NCBI GenBank assembly: GCA_964643985.1
Contig: CAZXUS010000003.1
Coordinates: forward strand, 1 to 53,879
Reading direction: 5' to 3'
DNA: 53,879 bases
DNA from: UBA2773 sp964643985
Lineage (GTDB): Bacteria; Patescibacteriota; Minisyncoccia; Moranbacterales; DUUL01
The number at the start of each line of letters is the position of its first letter. Position 1 is the stretch's first letter. Below are positions 1-8,547 of the stretch, piece after piece. Below the pieces are notes generated by a model. That model saw only the letters and a program-made list of their open reading frames with translations, ran no database searches and was not told the DNA's origin. Both the position numbers and the translations under genes were made by a program.

Positions 1-1231
1 TTAAAATTTCTTGAAATTCATCTCGAGACAATTCGTTATTTAAACGTTTTTCAATACTATTTTTGAAAATATTCATTTTGTATTCAGTTTTTTTAAGAGG
101 ATATCTTTTAACAAAAAATTTACATAAAGCTAAGGCTGATTTAAAAGGCTCCGAATAATCGATTAATTGAGCTTGTTCATTAAAGATTGTCACTTCTTTA
201 ACAAATTTTTCAGCCGTTCGCTTGTCCCAGCCGGCTCCACCTTTATCCATTGAATTATTGACTTGATCAAAAAACTGCTTCTCATTTGACATTCCCAAAA
301 GAAATTTTTTCATTGATTGTTGCGTTAAATCAGTTTGATAATTGGTAATTGGCAACATTAAATAAGAAAAAATTTGTTTGACCTTAAAAGGTGTAAGTAA
401 TTTACCAATATGCGAATTTGATAAATCCTTAAAGGAATTCATTAAAAGTCGTAAATCATTTGGAATTATTGTTTCCCTGGTAACAACCATCCTTTTTTTA
501 TTTTCTTTGTCAAATTTAGCTTTTTTATTCTTTTTAACAACCACCACTTTTTGAATCTTTCCATCTTTAACATAAACAATTCGATCAGCAAAAGCCAAAT
601 GCGCATGATCATGAGTCACCATTACAATTGTTTTTTTATCAAGCACGTTCAATTCCTTCAAAATAGCCATCACGTTATAGGTTGATTTTGAATCCAAATT
701 ACCAACCGGTTCATCCGCTAAAATTATTTCAGGCTTATTCATCAAAGCTCTAGCAATGGAAACTTTTTGTCGTTGTCCTCCGGAAATATCAGAAGGATAT
801 TTACTGCCTTGATCACCAATATTAAACCGATCCAAAAAACCTTGAGCCAATTCTCGCCTTTTTTTCAAATCAACCCCAAAAAAAACTTGAGGAAGACAAA
901 CATTATCAAGGACCTTTAAAGAGTTAATCAAATGAAAAGATTGAAAAATCATTCCGACAATATTTCGTCGATAATCAGCCTTTTCATTACTATCAAAACC
1001 GTTAATATTTTTACCCAAAACATTTATTGTTCCACTAGTCGGCGTTTCAAAACCAGCGATTGAATTCAATAAAGTTGATTTTCCACATCCAGACGGACCA
1101 AAAATTATGACCCATTCTTGTGGCTCAAATTCTAAATTAACGCTATCCAAGGCTCTGACTTGATTAGCTTCGCCTTTGTGATAAATAACGTTAAGGTCTT
1201 TAATTTCTACTATATTTTTTGTTTCTGACAT
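1..1231 (-). CDS. ABC transporter ATP-binding protein with long C-terminal extension (3' end outside window)
   Basis: The reading frame opens at an ATG (1229-1231) and stays open for 410 codons to the window edge, so the C-terminus is missing. It shows Walker A GPSGCGKST, Q-loop MIFQSFHL, signature SGGQRQKVSIARAL, Walker B IILADEPVGNLDS and H-loop THDHAH, the pattern of the MacB/LolD/FtsE group that powers lipoprotein or peptide export and membrane tension machines. The ATPase core takes about 235 residues. At least 175 more follow, lysine-rich at first and then apparently globular, which LolD-type subunits lack. It probably works with a FtsX/MacB-like permease lying outside the window. The ATPase assignment is firm; the substrate is unknown. 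Confidence 0.9.
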   Translation of the reverse strand, partial: MSETKNIVEIKDLNVIYHKGEANQVRALDSVNLEFEPQEWVIIFGPSGCGKSTLLNSIAGFETPTSGTINVLGKNINGFDSNEKADYRRNIVGMIFQSFHLINSLKVLDNVCLPQVFFGVDLKKRRELAQGFLDRFNIGDQGSKYPSDISGGQRQKVSIARALMNKPEIILADEPVGNLDSKSTYNVMAILKELNVLDKKTIVMVTHDHAHLAFADRIVYVKDGKIQKVVVVKKNKKAKFDKENKKRMVVTRETIIPNDLRLLMNSFKDLSNSHIGKLLTPFKVKQIFSYLMLPITNYQTDLTQQSMKKFLLGMSNEKQFFDQVNNSMDKGGAGWDKRTAEKFVKEVTIFNEQAQLIDYSEPFKSALALCKFFVKRYPLKKTEYKMNIFKNSIEKRLNNELSRDEFQEIL

Positions 1232-1255
1232 TCTCCCTTTAATTTTAAATTAAAA

Positions 1256-3859
1256 TTAATTAGCTATGTTTTCTGGATTTTCTTCAAGTAAATTAAGTTC
1301 GGTTTCTTCTTCTGTGATTGGATTCTCGTTTATTATTGGAGATTCCTCAATAATTGGTTTTTCTTCAGTCAAAACCTCTGCCTCCTTTTGATTCAAATCA
1401 GAAAGAGCTTCCCTGCCACCTTTCAAATTATCAATAATAGTTTGCAATAATTCATTATCTTCATTGGTTTCTTGAATCTTTTCAAATTCTTTTATTGCTT
1501 CAGCTCTCTTTCCTTGTTTATCAAGAACTAAACCAAATAAATAACGGGCATTGGCATATTGAGGATTTAACTTGATAGCTTTTGAAAGATAAATTTCAGC
1601 TTGATTATAGTCCTCTTGTTGATAATAGATTCTGCCTAAATCCATTTGCAATTCCGCGGCGTTTGGATAAATCTCAATGTTCTCAATAGCTTTGTTTAGA
1701 GCTTTTTCTGTTTCACCTTTTTTCTCATAAAGTCCTACCAAAGAAATATTGGCACCCACGTGGTCAGGTTTTATTTTCAAAGCCTTTTTAAGATAATCTT
1801 CCGCCATTGCTAAATATTCTAAACTTTTTTGAGGAAGTTCGATTTTATCTCCCGCTTGTTTACCGGAATTGCTTTCTAGAGTTTCTAAATCAGCCAAAGT
1901 TATCTGAACGCTTGCCATTGATTGATATATCTCTGGATTTTTGGGATCTAATTCAATTGCTTTTTGATAATTCTCGATGGCTTTTTCGCCTGAACTTTTT
2001 TGAAGAATGATAAATTCCTTATAAAGGTTGGCGATTGAAACTAGATTCAAAGAATCAGCCGGATTTAAAGTTTTAGCTTGTTCTAAGGATTGTAGCGCAC
2101 TTTTAAACCGAGTGCTTATATAGTTAGATTCTTCCGGTGTTAGATTTTCCAAACCTTTTTCGGTAATTTTTTCCTTCGCTAACGCTAAATGAACTATTGA
2201 TAAATCCCGATAATAAACATCACGATTGGGATCAAGTGAAACCGCTTTTGAAATCTTTTCGGCGGTTTTATTGACGTCACCTTCTTGATTACCGGCTTTC
2301 AAAGCTTGATTGAAATAAATAGCAGCTATATATTTTTGACCATGAAGATAAACTACTGCCGTAAATCCGATTATCACCAAAACAAAACCAAATGAAAGAA
2401 AAAAGGAAGTTTTTGGACTATTGGAAGTTGTAGTAAGCTCATTGGCGGTTTGACTTTTATCCTTATTATTCAAGAAATAAGTAGTCAACAGCAAAGCAAA
2501 GAACAACCACCACAGCATCAAAATGGTGATATTAGAAAAATACAAGAACAAGAAAATAGTCAAAAACAGCCAACCAACGGCCATTGAAATAACCGAATAA
2601 TTATTAAAATTATTATTTTCAGCACTATTTATATTCTGAATTATTCGAATGGCCTCTTTAAACAAAATTGCAAAACCAGAAACGACTAGAAACAAAAATG
2701 AAATTATTCCTAAAAGCCCCGTGGTTGAAGCTAAAGTTAAAAAGAAACTAGTGGACTCGTTGAAATTAACCGCTGAAAACTCGCCCAAATCACTTGGTCG
2801 ATGTTGCTTATAAACATTAGAAAAAGTCGCTGGACCGCTTCCTAGCATTGGATTATCTTTGAGAGAACTTAGCGAAATTTTTGTAGCAATTTCATGTTTC
2901 AAAAAAACTTCTACCGGCAAATCAACATTATTCAGAAGAGGTTTTCCTCGAAGAAAAAACATCAAAGTAAGAATTAAAAAAATCATCGGCAAAACTCTAG
3001 CTTGCGAAGGCTTCTTATTTTCAATTAGAATAGCGATTCCCAAGATAATTGCCAACATAATAAGCAAAACTATCCAAATCATTTTGAAATTGACTACTGC
3101 CAATATAAAGAATGAACCCACTGACAAAACAATCAAAAATCCCTTAATCCACTTGGAAATATCAGAAAGAAACAACGTGACGGAAATTAGAAAAACTAAA
3201 GCTATATAAATTGCAAAAATATAAACCGAACCGATTGTAGTAAAAGAAGCAATTTTAGCGAACTCAAACGGTAATAAATAAATCCCTAAAAATTGCAATA
3301 CGCCAAAAAGCACTAAAATAAAACCGCCCAAAAGGAAGGCAAACATCAATTTAGCAACCCCGCTGTAATCACTGATATTATTAAAGATTAAAATGAAAAA
3401 TGTGACCAGAAAAAGCATTGTCACGAAAGCATTGCTCTCGCCTCCAAAATAGCCCCACATACTTTGTTCATAATAACTTGAATAGAAAGTGCTCAAAGCG
3501 TAAATCAATAAAAATGTTAAAACTGGAATTAGCACAAAACTTTTTCGAAATCGTATTTCATTTCTCCAGGCCATTTTTCCAATCCAAGCCAAGACACTGA
3601 TCCCGATTAGTCCAATCAATAAAGTTTGCTTATTAAGTTCCAACGGACTAGAAACATTAACGTAGAAAAAAATCGGTAAAAAAGCCGTCACTAAATATAA
3701 AGGAATTTTTATCAACAAATCCATTAATTTTGAATTTTTGAGACTTCTTTCTTTTTCGTTACTTTTTGTCACAACTTTATCAACACTTTTTTCCGCGATA
3801 ACTTGATTTTTAACTTCTTTTCTAACATTCAAGAAATTTTTTATTTCATCTTTTTTCAT
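1256..3859 (-). CDS. O-antigen ligase-like membrane protein with C-terminal TPR repeats
   Basis: 867 aa. Residues about 45-490 hold roughly a dozen hydrophobic helices with the Wzy_C/O-antigen-ligase-type segment (NPMLGSGPATF followed by a long extracytoplasmic loop). Residues about 510-820 are tetratricopeptide repeats (for example AELQMDLGRIYYQQEDYNQA and YANARYLFGLVLDKQGKRAEA), then a Glu-rich tail. The architecture is common in CPR genomes and is presumed to act in surface glycan polymerisation or ligation at the membrane. It lies 25 bp downstream of the ABC gene start on the same strand, so the pair runs TPR protein then ATPase and may be one transcript. Family assignment is good; the exact reaction is inferred. 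Confidence 0.85.
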   Translation of the reverse strand: MKKDEIKNFLNVRKEVKNQVIAEKSVDKVVTKSNEKERSLKNSKLMDLLIKIPLYLVTAFLPIFFYVNVSSPLELNKQTLLIGLIGISVLAWIGKMAWRNEIRFRKSFVLIPVLTFLLIYALSTFYSSYYEQSMWGYFGGESNAFVTMLFLVTFFILIFNNISDYSGVAKLMFAFLLGGFILVLFGVLQFLGIYLLPFEFAKIASFTTIGSVYIFAIYIALVFLISVTLFLSDISKWIKGFLIVLSVGSFFILAVVNFKMIWIVLLIMLAIILGIAILIENKKPSQARVLPMIFLILTLMFFLRGKPLLNNVDLPVEVFLKHEIATKISLSSLKDNPMLGSGPATFSNVYKQHRPSDLGEFSAVNFNESTSFFLTLASTTGLLGIISFLFLVVSGFAILFKEAIRIIQNINSAENNNFNNYSVISMAVGWLFLTIFLFLYFSNITILMLWWLFFALLLTTYFLNNKDKSQTANELTTTSNSPKTSFFLSFGFVLVIIGFTAVVYLHGQKYIAAIYFNQALKAGNQEGDVNKTAEKISKAVSLDPNRDVYYRDLSIVHLALAKEKITEKGLENLTPEESNYISTRFKSALQSLEQAKTLNPADSLNLVSIANLYKEFIILQKSSGEKAIENYQKAIELDPKNPEIYQSMASVQITLADLETLESNSGKQAGDKIELPQKSLEYLAMAEDYLKKALKIKPDHVGANISLVGLYEKKGETEKALNKAIENIEIYPNAAELQMDLGRIYYQQEDYNQAEIYLSKAIKLNPQYANARYLFGLVLDKQGKRAEAIKEFEKIQETNEDNELLQTIIDNLKGGREALSDLNQKEAEVLTEEKPIIEESPIINENPITEEETELNLLEENPENIAN

Positions 3860-4000
3860 TGGTGTTTTTGTTATTATTCATTAAAGTTTAAAACTAAACC
3901 GACCAAATTACTAATGGCTTAATTTCAATTATACTAATTTCTAAAAAATATGCAAATCGAATTTAAAACAAAATTTTTCAAAAAAATCCGTCCAAGTTTC

Positions 4001-4044
4001 TCCTTAGGTTCAACCCCAGCGAATACAGGGGTCGAACCCAAGGA
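4001..4044. repeat. palindromic repeat, GGTTCGACCCC type
   Basis: Arms GGTTCAACCCC and GGGGTCGAACC are inverted around a 9-10 nt loop, extended by TTCCTTA/AAGGAA flanks. Related sequences occur at 10051-10100 and 10593-10637. It lies in the 329-bp gap between the divergent O-antigen-ligase gene and rpmE, and is GC-richer than its surroundings. Nothing else was seen in this gap apart from the rpmE promoter. Confidence 0.75.
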
Positions 4045-4109
4045 AAAACTCAAAAAACCCTAGAAAATTTTTAACAAATACAATTCTAGACTTCATTTAT
4101 GACTATCTA

Positions 4110-4138
4110 TTGCCTTCCAGATAAAAATATGATAAAAT
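4110..4138 (+). promoter_or_regulatory. sigma-70-type promoter of rpmE
   Basis: -35 TTGCCT (4110-4115), 17-bp spacer, -10 TAAAAT (4133-4138), about 50 bp before the rpmE ATG. Spacing and position fit a housekeeping promoter. It is a sequence match only. Confidence 0.55.
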
Positions 4139-4188
4139 CTCATTTGAAGTTGTTTGTTTTAAACTGTTTATAAGATTAAAGAAGATTT

Positions 4189-4470
4189 ATGAAAAAGAAA
4201 ATTCACCCAAAATATAATTCAGAAGTTGAGGCTAAATGCGCTTGCGGTAGCACTTTTAAAGTTGGTTCAACGGCCGAAGTTATCAATGTTGAAATTTGTA
4301 GTAAATGCCACCCTTTTTATACTGGAAAAGAAAAATTAGTCGACAGCACTGGACGAGTTGACCGATTTAAAAAACGAATGGAAAAAAGTCAAGAATTAAA
4401 AGTCAAAAAAACTAAAAGCCCTGAAAAAGAAGCTTCTGAAACTATCGAAAAAGCAGAAACTAAAAAATAG
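4189..4470 (+). CDS. rpmE: 50S ribosomal protein L31
   Basis: 93 aa, zinc-binding (C+) L31: CxC at residues 17/19 and CxxC at 37/40, with the KxxIHPxY start and the FYTGKEKLVDSTGRVDRF core. The last 25 or so residues are a Lys/Glu tail beyond the usual 70-aa length. It binds the large subunit near the 5S rRNA/central protuberance and bridges to the small subunit. It is a single gene with its own promoter and a strong terminator just downstream. The AAGAAG before the ATG is at best a weak ribosome binding site. Confidence 0.96.
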   Translation: MKKKIHPKYNSEVEAKCACGSTFKVGSTAEVINVEICSKCHPFYTGKEKLVDSTGRVDRFKKRMEKSQELKVKKTKSPEKEASETIEKAETKK

Positions 4471-4483
4471 CACTCTTTATAAA

Positions 4484-4526
4484 AATTCCCGCTACTATTT
4501 CCAAAAATAGGCGGGAATTTTTTTAT
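4484..4526 (+). terminator. rho-independent terminator after rpmE
   Basis: Stem AATTCCCGC / GCGGGAATT with an AT-rich loop, followed by a run of T (4518-4524), 14 bp after the rpmE stop. Confidence 0.85.
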
Positions 4527-4529
4527 ATA

Positions 4530-4720
4530 GGGACTGTTTCCAAATACAGTTTTATAGCGAAAAATTAGAATTTTGAGGTAAATTTTTCAAACAATTTTTG
4601 AAGCTTTAGCGTTAGTTAAGGCAATAAAATTTTTGTAAAATTTAACCAAAATTATAATTTTGTCCGCCTCGGCAAGCCTCAGCGAGACGGGCAGTAAAAA
4701 GGGTGTTTGGAAACAATCCC
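4530..4720. mobile_element. MITE-like palindromic element, copy A (191 bp)
   Basis: Terminal inverted repeats GGGACTGTTTCCAAATAC and GTGTTTGGAAACAATCCC; AT-rich body with inner arms and a central block TTTTTGAAGCTTTA...GTTAAGGCAAT shared with the copy at 34091 and partly with 52467. It carries a GC-rich internal insert (about 4664-4693) like the GC-rich palindromes at 22081 and 26050. No ORF. It fills most of the rpmE-prfA gap; the prfA promoter (extended -10 TGCTATACT near 4745-4752) lies just after it. Confidence 0.8.
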
Positions 4721-4789
4721 ATGTAAGAATTGTTTCTAATATATGCTATACTTTATTTAAATAAATTTTAAACACTTTCAAATAATTTA

Positions 4790-5860
4790 ATGAAGCAAGA
4801 AAGGCTCGATAAAATCAAAGAAAATTACGCTGAATTAAAAAAAGAGTTGGAAAATCCAGCTAATTTTTCTAATCCCGAAAAACTCAAAGGAATTAATAAG
4901 GAATTAAGCGAAAAAGAAGAACTAATTGACCAAATCAAAAAATTAGAAGAAACCCAGAGACAACTTCAAGAAAATAATAAATTTCTCAAAGAAGAACAGG
5001 ATGAAGATCTTTTAGAAATGGCCAAAGCCGAAAAAGAAGAACTGGAAAATAGTTTAGAAAACTTAGAAAATACGATTGAAAAACTTCTCCTACCCTCCGA
5101 CCCTCGGGATAAAAAAAATATTATCGTTGAAATTCGAGCCGGAGCTGGAGGCGACGAAGCCAGTCTTTTTGCCGCTGAATTATTCAAAATGTATTCTCGT
5201 TACGCTGAAAAAAATAATTGGCGAACTGAAATAAATAATTCAAATTCCAATGGTTTAGGTGGCTTCAAGGAAATAATTTTTGAAATTTCTGGAAAAAATG
5301 TTTACTCAAAACTCAAATTCGAATCTGGAGTTCATCGAGTGCAAAGAATTCCCGAAACTGAAAAACAAGGACGAGTCCATACTTCCACTGTCACAGTAGC
5401 GGTTCTTCCTCGAGCCGAAAAAACCGACTTAGAAATCAGACCGGACGAACTAAGAATTGACACCTTCGCCTCTTCTGGGCCCGGTGGACAATCTGTTAAT
5501 ACCACCAATTCCGCCGTTCGAATAACCCATCTTCCAACCGGAACGATGTCTTCTTGCCAAGATCAAAAGTCTCAACTGCAAAACAAAGAAAAAGCGATGC
5601 AAATTCTTCGCTCTAGACTTTTAGCTCAAAAAGAAGAAAAAGAGCAAGCTGAGGCTTCTTCAGCCCGAAAACAACAAATTGGAACAGGTGACCGAAGCGA
5701 AAAAATTAGAACCTATAATTTTCCTCAAGACCGAATTACTGATCATCGAATCAAAACTAGCTGGTCTAATATTGAAACAATTTTAAACGGTGAATTAGAC
5801 GACATCATTAATCAAATCACTCAAAAAGATTTAGAAATGAAACTTAATGATGAAAATTAA
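4790..5860 (+). CDS. prfA: peptide chain release factor 1
   Basis: 356 aa, normal RF1 length. The catalytic GGQ lies at residues 232-234 in SSGPGGQSVNTTNSAVR and triggers peptidyl-tRNA hydrolysis. The codon-recognition tripeptide is PET at 188-190 (PxT class, hence RF1 reading UAA/UAG, not the SPF of RF2). An N-terminal coiled-coil domain precedes it. Gene start at ATG 4790 has no Shine-Dalgarno. It overlaps prmC by 14 nt, the conserved pair in which PrmC methylates the GGQ glutamine of RF1. Confidence 0.97.
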   Translation: MKQERLDKIKENYAELKKELENPANFSNPEKLKGINKELSEKEELIDQIKKLEETQRQLQENNKFLKEEQDEDLLEMAKAEKEELENSLENLENTIEKLLLPSDPRDKKNIIVEIRAGAGGDEASLFAAELFKMYSRYAEKNNWRTEINNSNSNGLGGFKEIIFEISGKNVYSKLKFESGVHRVQRIPETEKQGRVHTSTVTVAVLPRAEKTDLEIRPDELRIDTFASSGPGGQSVNTTNSAVRITHLPTGTMSSCQDQKSQLQNKEKAMQILRSRLLAQKEEKEQAEASSARKQQIGTGDRSEKIRTYNFPQDRITDHRIKTSWSNIETILNGELDDIINQITQKDLEMKLNDEN

Positions 5861-6779
5861 AGAAATTCTTAAACAAGCCAACCGACAACTGCAAAAATAT
5901 TCTCCGACTGCCCCCCTTGATGCGGAAATTTTATTAAGTTCAGTTTTGAAAAAAAATCGAGAATTTTTGTTTTCCAATCCTGACTATCAACCTTCTTCTC
6001 AAAAAATAAAAACTTTCAAAGCTCTAATTCAAAAAAGAATTGAGCAAGAACCGATTGCCTATCTCATTAAAGAAAAAGATTTTTACGGCCGAACTTTCGA
6101 TGTTGATTGCTCGACCCTAATTCCTCGCCCCGAAACCGAACTTTTAGTTGAAAAAACCCTAGAATATTGTCATAAAGAATTTTATCCTTCCCAAAATATC
6201 GCTCTCATTGATATTGGAACTGGATCAGGTTGTATTTTAGTCTCACTTTTGAAAGAACTTCAAAAGAAGCGTTTTAGAGAATCTAAAATCAAAGCTTTCG
6301 GAATTGATATTTCAGCAAAAGCTTTAAGAATTGCTAAGAAAAATTCAGAAAGAATAGAGCTTCTTACTAAAATTAATTTTTTGAAAGGTAGTTTATTGGA
6401 ACCAATTTTTGGGAAAAATTTCTCTGTTTCTAATTTTAGCAACTGCTTTCCAGCAAATACGCAACTAGTAATTACCGCTAACCTGCCCTATTTATCAGCT
6501 GACATTTATGAAAACTGCCCTAAGTCAGTTCTTGATTTTGAACCCAAAAAAGCGCTCATCGCCAAAAAAGACGGCCTAGAATTCTATTTAAAGCTCTTAA
6601 ATCAGATCAAACGATTAAAACTACCTGATTTAGTTCAAAATCTTTATTTAATTTTTGAAATATCGCCGGAGCAAAAAAATCTTGCCGAAGAAGATTTTAA
6701 GAAGATTTTTCCTAACTTAAAAGTTAAATTCAGCAAAGACCTTGCCCAAAAATGGCGTTTTATTGAAATTTTCTTTTAA
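5847..6779 (+). CDS. prmC: release factor glutamine N5-methyltransferase
   Basis: 310 aa. The N-terminal helical domain recognises the release factor. The Rossmann SAM-binding loop DIGTGSGCILVS lies near residues 120-131. The glutamine-binding motif is NLPY at 212-215 rather than the usual NPPY; NLPY variants occur in this family, so activity is still likely. It overlaps the 3' end of prfA by 14 nt, which implies translational coupling; the start could be either of two adjacent ATGs (5847 or 5850). It methylates the Gln of the RF1 GGQ motif. Confidence 0.93.
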   Translation: MMKIKEILKQANRQLQKYSPTAPLDAEILLSSVLKKNREFLFSNPDYQPSSQKIKTFKALIQKRIEQEPIAYLIKEKDFYGRTFDVDCSTLIPRPETELLVEKTLEYCHKEFYPSQNIALIDIGTGSGCILVSLLKELQKKRFRESKIKAFGIDISAKALRIAKKNSERIELLTKINFLKGSLLEPIFGKNFSVSNFSNCFPANTQLVITANLPYLSADIYENCPKSVLDFEPKKALIAKKDGLEFYLKLLNQIKRLKLPDLVQNLYLIFEISPEQKNLAEEDFKKIFPNLKVKFSKDLAQKWRFIEIFF

Positions 6780-6863
6780 ATGGTGTAAAATTAAAACAAG
6801 TCAATTCTTAAGATTGCAATTTAAAAATCAAAACTTTTTTCTTCTGTTCTTCCCTTTTCAGAC

Positions 6864-7008
6864 TGTCATTCCCGCTCACATCTTGTCATTTCCGCACTCA
6901 ACTTGTCATTCCCGCTTTAAACTTGTCATTCCCGCGGAGGCGGGAATCCAGAATTTTAAGATTATGACTTCTCCCCCTAGATTCCCGCCTCCGCGGGAAT
7001 GACAAAGA
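6864..7008. repeat. cluster of CATTCCCGC-type palindromic repeats
   Basis: Four units: two half-units TGTCATTCCCGC (6864, 6904), one full palindrome TCATTCCCGCGGAGGCGGGA (from 6926) followed by ATCCAG, and an inverted full unit at 6981-7006. Related units lie at 10164, 10811-10859 and 16604-16757. They fill the 325-bp prmC-smpB gap. An open frame across them (6742-7002) is only the translated repeat. This REP-like sequence is widespread in bacteria. Confidence 0.85.
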
Positions 7009-7104
7009 TGTTTTTACTTTTAATTTAGGCTCTTATCTTTTAACTTTTATATTATTGAAATTTTTTTATAAATACCCTATGTTTAAATAAATACCTTAAT
7101 CCTC

Positions 7105-7554
7105 ATGACTAAATTAGCAATTAACAAGAAGGCGCACTTTGATTATGAAATTCTCGAAACCTTCGAGGCTGGTTTAGTATTAAAAGGCTACGAAGTCAAA
7201 TCTGCCAAAAACGGTCATATTTCCCTCAAAGGTGCTTTTGTCACTTTTAGAAGAAACGAACTTTATCTAACCAACGCCCATATCAATCCCTATAAACAAG
7301 CTGGGATTATTGAAGGTTATGACCCCACCAACCCCCGGAAACTGTTAGTCAAAAAAAGTGAACTAAAAAAACTAATCGGAAAAGTTCGAGTTGATGGCTT
7401 GACATTAATACCCATTTCAATGTATAATAAAAAAGGTCTAGTCAAGTTAGAATTTGCGTTAGGCAAAGGAAAAAAACGAACCGATAAACGTCGAACCATT
7501 CAAGCTCGGGAAAATAAAGTTAAAATTTCACGAGCATTCAAAGAAAGAAGATAG
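7105..7554 (+). CDS. smpB: SsrA-binding protein SmpB
   Basis: 149 aa, typical length. Conserved blocks: NKKAHFDYEILETFEAGLVLKG near the start, GYEVKSAKNG, LYLTNAHINPY, RKLLVKKSEL, and the basic C-terminal tail GKGKKRTDKR...RAFKERR that enters the decoding site. It binds the tRNA-like domain of tmRNA and delivers it to stalled ribosomes. The tmRNA gene starts 240 bp downstream on the same strand, a functional pairing. Confidence 0.96.
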   Translation: MTKLAINKKAHFDYEILETFEAGLVLKGYEVKSAKNGHISLKGAFVTFRRNELYLTNAHINPYKQAGIIEGYDPTNPRKLLVKKSELKKLIGKVRVDGLTLIPISMYNKKGLVKLEFALGKGKKRTDKRRTIQARENKVKISRAFKERR

Positions 7555-7566
7555 AATTTTGAATTT

Positions 7567-7690
7567 CAAATTTTGAATTTTGCTGTGCCTCGCCGTAGCT
7601 TTAGCGAAGGCGGGATTCAATGTCGAATGAACTAATTTCTTAATTTTTAAATAAAATTTATTTAGAGAATTAAGTCATTAAAAATTGATT
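7567..7690. repeat. left inverted repeat flanking ssrA
   Basis: The core at 7585-7617, from GTGCCTCGCC through the hairpin TAGCTTTAGCGAAGGCGGG, is repeated identically over 33 bp in inverted orientation at 8404-8436 on the other side of the tmRNA gene. Flanking AT-rich stretches (AAATTTTGAATTTTG, TTAAGTCATTAAAAATT) also match. A related core lies at 37938-37978. Confidence 0.8.
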
Positions 7691-7791
7691 AAAAATTCAA
7701 AATTGGAAATTTAAAATTAAGAAAAGCTAATCTTTTTTTAATTTTATTTCCTAAAGATTAACTTTTAATAAAACATTAAACGTGTACCCTC

Positions 7792-8265
7792 GGGGGTGTC
7801 AGGCTTCGACAGGTTAAGTATTTTGAAATTTGCAAGCTGAGTTATATGCCTCATTAAAAGCATATAGGGATTGGCTTTAAGTGTTATTTTGTTTTCAAAA
7901 TTGAAAAGAACATTTAAAGCCAATCCCGAAACCTTATAAGTGCAAACTTATATAACAAAGCAAAAAGTGCGTTAGCATCAGCTTTCACACCCAATTTTGC
8001 TGCTGCCATAGCTTAATATAACCTATGGTCCATCGATTGATCGACTCTCAATAGATCTTATTCGGTGTCAACATTGAGATATAATTAATTTGTTTTCTTT
8101 TGGCAAATTAGTTGAATTCTACAAAAGAGGATTTATTAATTATTTTGTTTGTTTAAAGATTTTTAAATTCTATGGAATTTTATTATTCCTAAAATAAACA
8201 CTCTAAGCTTGTAGACGATTTTAAAATTTTGACACTGGACATGGGTTCAATTCCCATCACCTCCA
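7792..8265 (+). ncRNA. ssrA: transfer-messenger RNA (tmRNA)
   Basis: 474 nt, one-piece type. 5' acceptor GGGGGTG followed by the D-loop-like TCAGGCTTCGACAGG; 3' T-arm TGGGTTCAATTCCCA and acceptor CACCTCC with A73 at 8265. The acceptor strands pair with one G-U. CCA is not encoded. The tag frame lies at 7960-8016 (see separate entry). A terminator follows directly. It rescues ribosomes stalled on broken mRNAs together with SmpB, encoded just upstream. Confidence 0.96.
7960..8016 (+). CDS. tmRNA proteolysis tag reading frame
   Basis: Resume codon GCA (7960) to TAA (8014-8016) encodes AKSALASAFTPNFAAAIA. The frame was chosen because it gives an Ala resume codon and a short Ala-rich hydrophobic C-terminus, as expected for ClpXP/FtsH-type degrons; one other frame yields a Cys/His-rich, implausible peptide. 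The length (18 codons) exceeds the common 10-15. The resume position is inferred. Confidence 0.75.
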   Translation, partial: AKSALASAFTPNFAAAIA

Positions 8266-8272
8266 CAAATTA

Positions 8273-8302
8273 TTTTACTCTCTTAGTAGAGAGTAAAAAA
8301 TT
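8273..8302 (+). terminator. terminator of ssrA
   Basis: Perfect hairpin TTTTACTCTC - TTAGTA - GAGAGTAAAA followed by AATTAATTTTT, 8 nt after the tmRNA 3' end. Confidence 0.75.
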
Positions 8303-8455
8303 AATTTTTAATTTTTTAATTTTTAATGACTTAATTTTTAATTACGCAAGCTCTGCCTGCGTTCATTGAGACATTGTTTAAAAAATTAAGTAATTCAAAA
8401 TTAAATCCCGCCTTCGCTAAAGCTACGGCGAGGCACAACAAAATTCAAAATTTAT
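8300..8455. repeat. right inverted repeat flanking ssrA
   Basis: Reverse complement of the element at 7567-7690, with a 33-bp identical core (8404-8436). It also holds a small extra hairpin ACGCAAGC...GCCTGCGT (about 8344-8361). It occupies the ssrA-infC gap. Confidence 0.8.
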
Positions 8456-8547
8456 AATGCCCTTTGGGTGTAAAATTTCTTTCTGCCATTGCCAAAAACA
8501 TAACTTTTTGATATATTTAATAAAATTTAATAAACTAAACTAAAACC

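Noticed and set aside
6742..7002. 86-aa open frame on the plus strand after prmC
   Set aside because: Most of it is translated CATTCCCGC repeats and it overlaps the prmC end; no protein character.
7105..8268. Regarding the ssrA-flanking repeats as a composite transposon
   Set aside because: The inverted copies have no coding capacity and no target duplication was evident; only the inverted arrangement is supported.
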